Source: an uncultured Eubacteriales bacterium
GTDB taxonomy: Bacteria; Bacillota; Clostridia; Lachnospirales; Lachnospiraceae
Assembly: GCA_949297565.1 (NCBI GenBank)
Contig: CASFUI010000010.1
Coordinates: forward strand, 1-10,056
Reading direction: 5' to 3'
Length of the DNA stretch: 10,056 bases
Part shown: one piece after another, positions 1 through 5,732 of the stretch
How the letters are laid out: each line of letters opens with the position of its first letter
Numbering within the stretch: the stretch's first letter is position 1
Made by a program: the position numbers and the translations under genes
Notes under the pieces: generated by a model
The model's input: only the letters and a program-made list of their open reading frames with translations
Database searches by the model: none
Told to the model about the DNA's origin: nothing

Positions 1-140
1 ACGCGTTAAATGCAGCTTACTCAAACTTTGACAATGCCACAGACCCTGATTTGATTGACTGCTACATTTACCAGGTCAATTCCGAACAAAAACGGTATAA
101 ATATCTTTTAGAGCGCGCCCGCGAATGTGAAACCCTCTGA
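1..140 (+). CDS. DUF2508 (YaaL-like) family protein, 3' end only
   Basis: The 5' part lies outside the window. The readable frame begins at base 3 and gives 45 residues ending in a TGA at 138-140. The visible tail carries the pattern DPDLIDCYIYQVN followed by RYKYLLERARE, which matches the C-terminal half of the small DUF2508 family (YaaL of Bacillus is a distant relative). These are acidic, helical proteins of about 70-90 residues with no established biochemical role. In many Clostridia the gene sits just after dnaX-ybaB-recR, so recR may lie just left of the window; that is family knowledge, not visible here. The usual downstream neighbour bofA is absent: the next gene is a convergent aquaporin. 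Assignment rests on a short motif, so it is moderately sure. Confidence 0.65.
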   Translation, partial: ALNAAYSNFDNATDPDLIDCYIYQVNSEQKRYKYLLERARECETL

Positions 141-190
141 ATATATTAAATCTGCGGCTCAGACTGAATAAGAAGTTCGCTTGCGAGCTC

Positions 191-243
191 TTTCGCGGGG
201 CGCGGTTTTGTAAGAGCAATTACCTTTCCGCGCCTCTGCGAGA
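191..243 (+). other. GC-rich stem-loop in the gene-free stretch after DUF2508
   Basis: Bases 197-205 (GGGGCGCGG, read here from the second G of the run) pair with 228-236 (CCGCGCCTC), with one G-U pair. After a bulged T at 237 the stem continues as 191-196 with 238-243, giving about 15 pairs. The apical part (206-227) can form a second small stem, GTAA (210-213) with TTAC (220-223). A T-rich stretch (TTTTT at 254-258) follows about 10 bases after the stem on the plus strand. This could be a poor intrinsic terminator for the DUF2508 gene or a structured small RNA. No known RNA family is recognised. Bases 141-190 and 259-298 hold nothing I can name. Confidence 0.4.
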
Positions 244-298
244 CTGCGGATCATTTTTATTCTACGGAAAACTCAGAAAATTTTCTATGGTATAAAAA

Positions 299-353
299 TA
301 CCCGGCAAATCCGATACGCAATCCCCTCACATGCGTATCAGATTTGCCGGGTA
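299..353. terminator. Bidirectional intrinsic terminator between convergent genes
   Basis: A 22-base arm (299-320) is the reverse complement of 332-353 with a single mismatch (C312 against A340), around an 11-base loop. On the plus strand the stem is followed by TAAA and then seven T (358-364). On the minus strand it is followed directly by TTTTT (complement of 294-298). The element lies between the end of the DUF2508 gene and the end of the convergent aquaporin gene, so it can stop transcripts from both sides. The stem is longer than most intrinsic terminators. Confidence 0.8.
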
Positions 354-445
354 TAAATTTTTTATTTCTCAATCATATTGCATAATTCTTCAATTCCGCT
401 GTGCTGTACGCAAAATAACAGTATTTAACTCTGCTCCGGCATCTT

Positions 446-1312
446 CTAATTCTCACCGCTCTCAGCGTTCTTCTCCGTCTCAACGCTATTTGTCTCATTC
501 TTCCCGGAAAACTCTGACTCCACATTTGAGGACGCTTCATTAACAGAAACCGGCTGCTCATCGGAACTTACAGCAGCAGACTTTGATTTTTTCTCAAATG
601 TAAGCAGCATATACACAAGCGCCGCAAGCGCTGCTCCAAACAACGGCGCAACAATAAATACCCAGACCTGAGAAAGCGCGGTAACGTTGCCGTCAACAGC
701 CTTAGCAAGCGCAGGGCCAAAGCTTCTGGCTGGATTTACGCCTGTTCCTGTAAATGGTATACCAAAAAGATGAACCGCAGCGAGCGCAAGTCCGATTACA
801 ATACCGGAAACACTCTTATACTCTTTCTTAGCAGTGACACCGAGCACTGCTATAACAAATACAAATGTCAGTATCGCCTCTATAATAAGCGCTCCCCACA
901 TATTTACCTGAAGAAATGCCGATTCATCACCGTAACCGTTTGTGCCGAAGCTCAGCAAATCATAGCCGTAAACACTGTACTGAGAAATAATATCCTCACT
1001 GAATGTCTTTGATATTCCGAGTATAGCAAAACCTGCCGCAATTCCGCCAAACATCTGGGCTATAACATATCCCATAAAATCAACAACCTTCATTCTGCCC
1101 GAAATAAGCATTCCGAAAGAGACCGCCGGGTTGATATGACAGCCCGAAATATTACCTATTGAGTACGCCATTGCCGTGAATGTAAGCCCAAAGATAAGAG
1201 CAATTCCCACGACGCCAAGAAATCCCTGGTATCCTGCGGTAAATGATGCAACTCCGCACGACATAAACGTCAACACAAACGTACCGATAAACTCAGCAAA
1301 ATATTTTCTCAT
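446..1312 (-). CDS. Aquaporin, water-channel (AqpZ-like) type of the MIP family
   Basis: A 288-residue membrane channel with six predicted transmembrane helices and two half-helices carrying the NPA motifs, N61-P62-A63 and N193-P194-A195. The constriction (ar/R) positions fit E. coli AqpZ: F41, H181, T190 and R196. That set is typical of water-selective channels rather than glycerol facilitators, which usually have Trp and Gly at two of these places. The channel proper ends near residue 238. The last 50 residues are a hydrophilic Ser/Glu/Asn-rich tail not found in AqpZ (about 231 residues). The ATG at 1310-1312 has GGAGG eight bases upstream (complement of 1322-1326), and the sequence starts with the usual KYFAEFIGTF helix. 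The gene is convergent with DUF2508, sharing the terminator at 299-353, and divergent from the GH25 gene. Water transport is a strong prediction; the tail's role is unknown. Confidence 0.93.
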   Translation of the reverse strand: MRKYFAEFIGTFVLTFMSCGVASFTAGYQGFLGVVGIALIFGLTFTAMAYSIGNISGCHINPAVSFGMLISGRMKVVDFMGYVIAQMFGGIAAGFAILGISKTFSEDIISQYSVYGYDLLSFGTNGYGDESAFLQVNMWGALIIEAILTFVFVIAVLGVTAKKEYKSVSGIVIGLALAAVHLFGIPFTGTGVNPARSFGPALAKAVDGNVTALSQVWVFIVAPLFGAALAALVYMLLTFEKKSKSAAVSSDEQPVSVNEASSNVESEFSGKNETNSVETEKNAESGEN

Positions 1313-1453
1313 TCTTCTTTTCCTCCATCATTTTGCACAATAATTACTATTTATCTTTCCATATAAATCTGATATGATAATAAGTGCTTGATTATTCATA
1401 GAATATCATAGTAAATATTATTATACAACAATTTTAAATATGGAGGATACTTA
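1313..1453. promoter_or_regulatory. Divergent AT-rich promoter region with an imperfect dyad
   Basis: This 141-base spacer must hold the promoters of the aquaporin (minus) and the GH25 gene (plus). Good ribosome sites lie at each end: CCTCC at 1322-1326 for the minus gene and GGAGG at 1442-1446 for the plus gene. For the plus gene, TTGATT (1388-1393) with TAAATA (1412-1417) at 18 bases is a possible sigma-A pair, but the region is so AT-rich that this is weak. A dyad TATGATAAT (1373-1381) against ATTATTCATA (1391-1400), with one bulged T, overlaps the -35 candidate. I could not settle on a convincing promoter for the minus gene. Confidence 0.4.
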
Positions 1454-2473
1454 ATGGACAGCACAAAACAAAAGAAAATCCTGCTAAAGACGACCATAAT
1501 TTTATCAGCGCTCGTCGTTATAGGATTAATTATGGGTCTCATAGTTTTCTTTAAATTCCGCATGTACACTGTATTTACAGAACGCGGCTCAAGACTTTAC
1601 TCACCGTCCGAGATAAGGCAGATAAAAGCCGAGTCGGAAAATGACGGTGAGAATAATTTTCTTGCCTCGATGAAGGCGCGGCTTGAGAGCGGTACGGGAA
1701 TTAACCCGCTTCTGCGCGAATATTACTCAGACCAGTTTATTTATACAATCGACGGAAGATATTATTTTTCTCCAATCAATTTTGAACTGAAGCAGAATAA
1801 ACTTGACAACAGCAATTTTGTCAAAAATTCCAACGGAGAAATACAGTACACCGAAAACGGTGTTGTAACCTCTCATATGGGAATTGACATATCGCGCTAT
1901 CAGGGAAGCATTGATTTTTCAAAGGTAAAGGAGAGCGGCGTTGAGTTTGCGATGATACGCTGCGGATACCGTGGATACGGCGGCGGAAATATCACAGACG
2001 ACACTTCGTTCGATACATATGCCAGAGACGCTCTCACAAATGACATAAAAATAGGCGCATATTTCTTCTCCCAGGCTATAACCACAGAAGAGGCTGTAGA
2101 GGAGGCCAATTACGTAATCGACAAGCTTAAGCCTTACAACGTGGAGTACCCTGTCGTAATAGACATCGAAGAAGTTACCGCCGGAACATCACGTCAGGAG
2201 TCTCTCACAAACACAGAGCTCACGGATGTCGTAGTTGCTTTCTGCGAACAGATAAAAAACGCCGGGTACACCCCGATGATTTATTCAAATTCGAGATACT
2301 TCGCTGGAAAGCTTGAAATGGAACGCCTTGAGGATTACGAAAAATGGTATGCATTTTACGCAGACGTTCCATATATGCCTTACGAGTTTTCAATGTGGCA
2401 GTATACCAATCAGGGTACAATCGACGGTATATCAGGCGACGTTGACTTAAATATAAGCTTTAAGAGCTGGTAG
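1454..2473 (+). CDS. Membrane-anchored GH25 (lysozyme/muramidase) family protein
   Basis: A 339-residue protein predicted to hydrolyse the MurNAc-GlcNAc bonds of peptidoglycan from outside the membrane. A lysine-rich N-terminus is followed by one hydrophobic segment (about residues 12-33) with no clear signal-peptidase site, so it is probably a signal anchor. Residues 35-140 form a linker region I do not recognise. The GH25 domain runs from about 140 to 336: MGIDISRYQG (D145), the first strands with MIRCGYRG, the active-site strand VVIDIEE with the D237-x-E239 pair, MIYSNS, the WQYT motif (315-318) and the closing GDVDLN (328-333). The active-site acids are intact, so activity is likely. GGAGG at 1442-1446 lies seven bases before the ATG. 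The 3' end overlaps convergent spmB by 14 bases. Housekeeping, sporulation-related and lytic roles cannot be told apart from the sequence. Confidence 0.92.
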   Translation: MDSTKQKKILLKTTIILSALVVIGLIMGLIVFFKFRMYTVFTERGSRLYSPSEIRQIKAESENDGENNFLASMKARLESGTGINPLLREYYSDQFIYTIDGRYYFSPINFELKQNKLDNSNFVKNSNGEIQYTENGVVTSHMGIDISRYQGSIDFSKVKESGVEFAMIRCGYRGYGGGNITDDTSFDTYARDALTNDIKIGAYFFSQAITTEEAVEEANYVIDKLKPYNVEYPVVIDIEEVTAGTSRQESLTNTELTDVVVAFCEQIKNAGYTPMIYSNSRYFAGKLEMERLEDYEKWYAFYADVPYMPYEFSMWQYTNQGTIDGISGDVDLNISFKSW

Positions 2474-2996
2474 ACATAAGTGTAGCAAGGACAACGCTCG
2501 CCGCTATTCCGGCGACTGTGGAAATCAGCGCCCCTGCGAGCGTCCACCTTGTTTTTGTAATTTTTGCCGCAACTGAATAAACGGAGATTGTGAAAAAAAT
2601 GGTTTCCGTTGCCGATGTGGCTATTGAAGCTATCAGTCCAATAAGCGAATCTGTTCCGTATTCTTTAAATAAATCGAGCGTAAGACCGGTAGCCGCCGAT
2701 GAGCTGAACATTCTGACCAAAAGCAGCGGCAGCAGCGGCGCCGGCAGACCGATTTTATCCGTAACATTTCCGAGCGCTGAGGAAATAAGATCCAGAAATC
2801 CCGAAGCTCTCAAAATCCCAACTGCCATCATTAATCCTATGAGTGTGGGAACAATCGAGACAACCGTCTTCATTCCGTCCTTCGCACCGTTTACAAATTC
2901 ATCATACACGTTTACGTTTTTAAGCATACCGTGAATTACAATCAGCATCATAACCACTGGTATTATATAAGTTGAAACCGCAACGACAGCTTTCAT
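2460..2996 (-). CDS. spmB: Spore maturation protein B (SpmB)
   Basis: A 178-residue integral membrane protein, the same length as B. subtilis SpmB, in the nucleoside-recognition/Gate-domain superfamily. SpmA and SpmB act together in dehydration of the spore core and hence heat resistance; the molecular activity is not known. Visible landmarks are an N-terminal hydrophobic helix (4-23), the Gate motif GAKDGMKT (37-44), LLVRMFSSSAATG (92-104) and SATETIFFTISVY (128-140). The start is the ATG at 2994-2996, which overlaps the spmA stop as ATGA, implying translational coupling. The frame is open further upstream into spmA, but that extension lacks SpmB-like or hydrophobic sequence, so I reject it. 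The stop lies inside the convergent GH25 gene (14-base overlap). Confidence 0.93.
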   Translation of the reverse strand: MKAVVAVSTYIIPVVMMLIVIHGMLKNVNVYDEFVNGAKDGMKTVVSIVPTLIGLMMAVGILRASGFLDLISSALGNVTDKIGLPAPLLPLLLVRMFSSSAATGLTLDLFKEYGTDSLIGLIASIATSATETIFFTISVYSVAAKITKTRWTLAGALISTVAGIAASVVLATLMSTSS

Positions 2997-3613
2997 CTGC
3001 GCACCCCGCTTTCCGACCTGCGGGTCTTTTTGCCGGAACAATCCCTGTGAAGCATAATTCGGCAGAAAATCACCGCCACAATCGTGCTGACTAAAGTTGC
3101 AATAATCGCCGGAGCTACAACTGCCGTAGGATTGGTGCTCCCGTACTGGCTTCTGTACGCAATAATATTTACAGGTATGAGCTGTAGAGATGAGACATTT
3201 ATAACCAGGAAAGTACACATTGCGTTTGAGGCAGTTTTGTCATTGTCATTCAACTGCGCAAGACTGCTCATCGCCCTCAACCCGGCAGGTGTTGCCGCCC
3301 AGCCAAGTCCCAGAATATTTGCTATCACATTTGTAGTCATATGCTTCATCGCGTCGTGCTGCGGCGGCACATAAGGAAAAAGCCATCGCATGACCGGGCT
3401 TATTTTCTCGGTACACGCCTTAATAAGTCCCGATTTCTCGGCGATTTCCATAAGTCCGGTCCAAAGAGACATCACGCCCAGCATCGTTATACACAGCGTC
3501 ACCGCATCCTTCGCGGAATTAATCGCCCCGTCCGCCACTGCCTGAATATTGCCGGTAAAGGCTCCATAGATAACGCCGATAATTATCATAAATCCCCATA
3601 AATAATTAAGCAT
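2993..3613 (-). CDS. spmA: Spore maturation protein A (SpmA)
   Basis: A 206-residue, multi-helix membrane protein and partner of SpmB; B. subtilis SpmA has 196 residues. Conserved features are the first helix (about 4-20), the Gate segment with INSAKDAVTL (31-40), the NVIANILGLGWAATPAGLRA block (95-114) and NVSSLQLIPVNIIAYR (139-154). The last 20 residues are a basic, soluble tail. An ATG at 3638-3640 would add nine residues (MVTNCRGEP) that do not look like the family; the ATG at 3611-3613 gives the usual MLNYLWG start and has GGTGA four bases upstream, so I chose it. It is last but one in the minus-strand block, 118 bases after the NudC-like gene. In B. subtilis spmAB is expressed in the mother cell under sigma-E; I could not find a convincing sigma-E promoter here. 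Confidence 0.93.
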   Translation of the reverse strand: MLNYLWGFMIIIGVIYGAFTGNIQAVADGAINSAKDAVTLCITMLGVMSLWTGLMEIAEKSGLIKACTEKISPVMRWLFPYVPPQHDAMKHMTTNVIANILGLGWAATPAGLRAMSSLAQLNDNDKTASNAMCTFLVINVSSLQLIPVNIIAYRSQYGSTNPTAVVAPAIIATLVSTIVAVIFCRIMLHRDCSGKKTRRSESGVRR

Positions 3614-3617
3614 AGGT

Positions 3618-3622
3618 TCACC
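3618..3622 (-). promoter_or_regulatory. Ribosome binding site that decides the spmA start
   Basis: The minus strand reads GGTGA here, a partial match to the AGGTGAT part of the anti-SD complement, four bases before the ATG at 3611-3613. The alternative upstream ATG (3638-3640) has nothing comparable. The same ATG also lies in one arm of an 8-base inverted repeat (3611-3618 with 3642-3649). Confidence 0.45.
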
Positions 3623-3731
3623 GCGACAATTCGTTACCATAAACCTATGCTCTTACGCCTGTTTTTATTACATTTTTCCGTATTTTATATCTATTAGAAT
3701 TTTACAATGATATGGCTGCGCCGTAAATCCA

Positions 3732-4682
3732 TTAAACTTCTTCTCTCTTGCTTTTATGTTCTCTCACAAATTTGCAAATCATTTCTCTCGTGAGGCTTAC
3801 ATCGTCCTCAGCCAAATCCAAATCGTCCGCGTGAAACCACTTTCCTACCGACAGCTCCTCCTGCTGCAAATGTATATGGTCATCTCCGTCCAGCTCACAG
3901 AAAAATCCGTAAAGCAGAGAGCCCGACAGCGCCCACGGCTGACTCTTGTAGTACTTCAGGTTTTTGACGCGCACGCCAACCTCCTCAAAAACCTCTCTCC
4001 TGACAGTCTCCTCAACTGTCTCGCCTATCTCAGTAAAGCCTGCTATCAGCGCGTAATTGCGGTATGTCCGCCCTGCGTATTTTGTCAGCAATATTCTGTC
4101 TTTATCCGTGACAGCAACTATGACAGCCGGACAGATTTTTGGATAAACCGTATTTTTGCAATCCATACAGTGCATCATGCGCTCGCTTTCACCGTGGAAC
4201 ATAAGCTTTCCGCAGCGCCCGCAATATCTGTTGTCACGGTACCACCCGTACAGGTGATATGCCGTAATTGCCGCAAACGACACGTCCTTAGGCTTTGCTC
4301 TTCTGAACATATTTACTCCGATAAAATCATAGCCCTCTATAATATTTTCATATTCGGCATGTATTCCGGCGTCAGCCATTTCTCCCAGAAACGCCCCCTT
4401 CTGTACCTTTCTTTTAGGAAGCGCCAGAAAATATCTCTGCTCCCTGCCGTTTTCATCTGATACAGCAAAAAGATATATAAAATCATATGTCTCATTGACC
4501 GACATTTCCGATGCCTTCTGTACTTTCGATACAAAATCCGAATAACTCGGATATTTTATACAGTCGCCTTCCTGCTTTCCAAGCACTGTGTTTCCCTCAA
4601 AAAAGAAAACAGTGTCATCATGCTCTGGAGATAGATTTCTATATTGGTTATCTAAGTGCTTTGGTGCAATGTCCTGAATCAT
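3732..4682 (-). CDS. nudC: NADH pyrophosphatase of the NudC family (zinc-ribbon Nudix hydrolase)
   Basis: A 316-residue Nudix hydrolase predicted to cleave NAD(H) to NMN(H) and AMP; E. coli NudC also removes NAD caps from RNA. Domain order is NudC-like: a divergent N-terminal domain (1-145), a zinc ribbon with C154/C157 and C172/C175, then the Nudix domain. The Nudix box is complete: G215, E221, R229-E230, E233-E234, G236. It is followed by SQPW (247-250), the NudC signature, though here it continues ALSGS instead of the usual PFPxS. I start at the ATG 4680-4682, which has GAGGA four bases upstream; a GTG at 4701-4703 would add seven residues with no ribosome site. It lies 53 bases after the P-loop/DUF1980 gene on the same strand, probably co-transcribed. 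NAD-cap removal in this organism is inference. Confidence 0.9.
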   Translation of the reverse strand: MIQDIAPKHLDNQYRNLSPEHDDTVFFFEGNTVLGKQEGDCIKYPSYSDFVSKVQKASEMSVNETYDFIYLFAVSDENGREQRYFLALPKRKVQKGAFLGEMADAGIHAEYENIIEGYDFIGVNMFRRAKPKDVSFAAITAYHLYGWYRDNRYCGRCGKLMFHGESERMMHCMDCKNTVYPKICPAVIVAVTDKDRILLTKYAGRTYRNYALIAGFTEIGETVEETVRREVFEEVGVRVKNLKYYKSQPWALSGSLLYGFFCELDGDDHIHLQQEELSVGKWFHADDLDLAEDDVSLTREMICKFVREHKSKREEV

Positions 4683-4686
4683 CTGT

Positions 4687-4691
4687 TCCTC
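4687..4691 (-). promoter_or_regulatory. Ribosome binding site that decides the nudC start
   Basis: The minus strand reads GAGGA here, four bases before the ATG at 4680-4682. It lies inside the seven extra codons of the alternative GTG start, and nothing similar precedes that GTG. This supports the shorter protein. Confidence 0.6.
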
Positions 4692-4735
4692 ATTTCCGCG
4701 CACGCTTTTTCTGTACTCTTCATCCGCAATTCAGA

Positions 4736-5683
4736 CTAAAACGTCACAAGCTCATTTGCCGGCGGCTGTGCCGGCTCTACCTTGCTCACATACAGAACAG
4801 GCCCCTTCTTCTTATACGCCATCTGAAACTCATATTTAATCTGAGCTGTAACTGTAATCCACTGCCTGTTTTCAAGCGACGCAATATCGTTGTAAAAGCT
4901 TATATAACCTATAAACTGCATGTCCGCCTCACAGCAGGTCATAACCTTTCTGCCGGGAACAAAATTTTTATCTTTAAAATATTTATTTTTCAAAACCTGT
5001 CCCTTAAAGCGCACCGTCTTATTTTTATATACCTCCGGACGCTCGGATACATCCATATACCAGATGCCGTAGTCGTCATCCTCAACCTCAATTATATCGG
5101 CGTTAATATCATATGGAAGCTGCTCGGCTATTGACATCATATCGCCCTTTTCATCCTCAAATACAATCTGTATCGCCGAGTTGAGCGCTTTCATGCTTCT
5201 TCTGTAGCTTCCAAGCTCCATACTGCTTTTGCATCTGTTAAATATAACCATATCGGCGCTTTTAACCGTCTCAGCTAAAATCATTTTCATGTTCGCCCAC
5301 TGTACGCCGAACTGTTTTGCGTTAAACAGAGTAATAGACTGGTAGACCATCCAGCCTCGCGGCTTTTCGGTCTCATAAATCAATGACGGCTCCCACATAC
5401 CGTTGTACTCTACTATGACAAGCCACGGGTCATACTTCTTATCCAGCTCGTTCAGCCTGTCGCTTGTAAATTCTTCCTTTTCGAGCACAACCATGTCAAC
5501 GCCGTTTTCCTCCAGCATTTTGGGATCATATTCCTCTTCGCCCTCCTCACAAACAATGAGAAGTTTCTTTTTTGCCTCAGCAAACTGTCCCATCTCAATG
5601 GTTTCGGTTATAAATCTCGTCTTGCCGCTCTCAAGCTGACCGTTTATCAAAAATATAGGAATCTGATACTGTTCCTCTGCCAT
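4736..5683 (-). CDS. P-loop (CobW/COG0523-like) protein fused to a DUF1980 domain
   Basis: A 315-residue cytoplasmic protein of two parts. The N-terminal part (about 8-200) is a P-loop NTPase: Walker A GQLESGKT (15-22), the strand LLIVCEEGEEEYD (41-53) where COG0523 proteins have the ENEFG segment, and a Walker-B-like strand VIVEYNG (89-95). VIFNRC (146-151) sits at the guanine-specificity position. The CxCC metal motif of true COG0523 proteins is absent. The C-terminal part (about 210-315) resembles the DUF1980 domain of YcgQ/TIGR03943 proteins: KTVRFKGQV, a vicinal Cys pair in MTCCEAD (248-254), WITVTAQI and a closing PVLYVSKVEPAQPP. YcgQ normally joins this domain to membrane helices; here it joins a P-loop domain. 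The gene follows the His-rich COG0523 gene by 49 bases, so the two probably work as a pair in metal handling. Nucleotide and metal identity are inferred. Confidence 0.78.
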   Translation of the reverse strand: MAEEQYQIPIFLINGQLESGKTRFITETIEMGQFAEAKKKLLIVCEEGEEEYDPKMLEENGVDMVVLEKEEFTSDRLNELDKKYDPWLVIVEYNGMWEPSLIYETEKPRGWMVYQSITLFNAKQFGVQWANMKMILAETVKSADMVIFNRCKSSMELGSYRRSMKALNSAIQIVFEDEKGDMMSIAEQLPYDINADIIEVEDDDYGIWYMDVSERPEVYKNKTVRFKGQVLKNKYFKDKNFVPGRKVMTCCEADMQFIGYISFYNDIASLENRQWITVTAQIKYEFQMAYKKKGPVLYVSKVEPAQPPANELVTF

Positions 5684-5732
5684 TTTGCGTCTACCTCTCT
5701 TTTAATTCATACTGCATTGCGCTCTGTGCATC

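Noticed and set aside
2997..3218. N-terminal extension of the spmB frame
   Set aside because: It would lie wholly inside spmA, is Cys/Ser-rich without SpmB-like sequence, and the ATGA junction gives the correct family length.
3614..3731. Sigma-E-like promoter before spmA (CATATC and GATATAAA elements on the minus strand)
   Set aside because: Spacing is about 17 bases rather than the expected 13-15 and the -10 match is poor.
3756..5134. Long plus-strand open frames opposite nudC and the P-loop/DUF1980 gene
   Set aside because: They are antisense shadows of well-supported minus-strand genes and show no family motifs.
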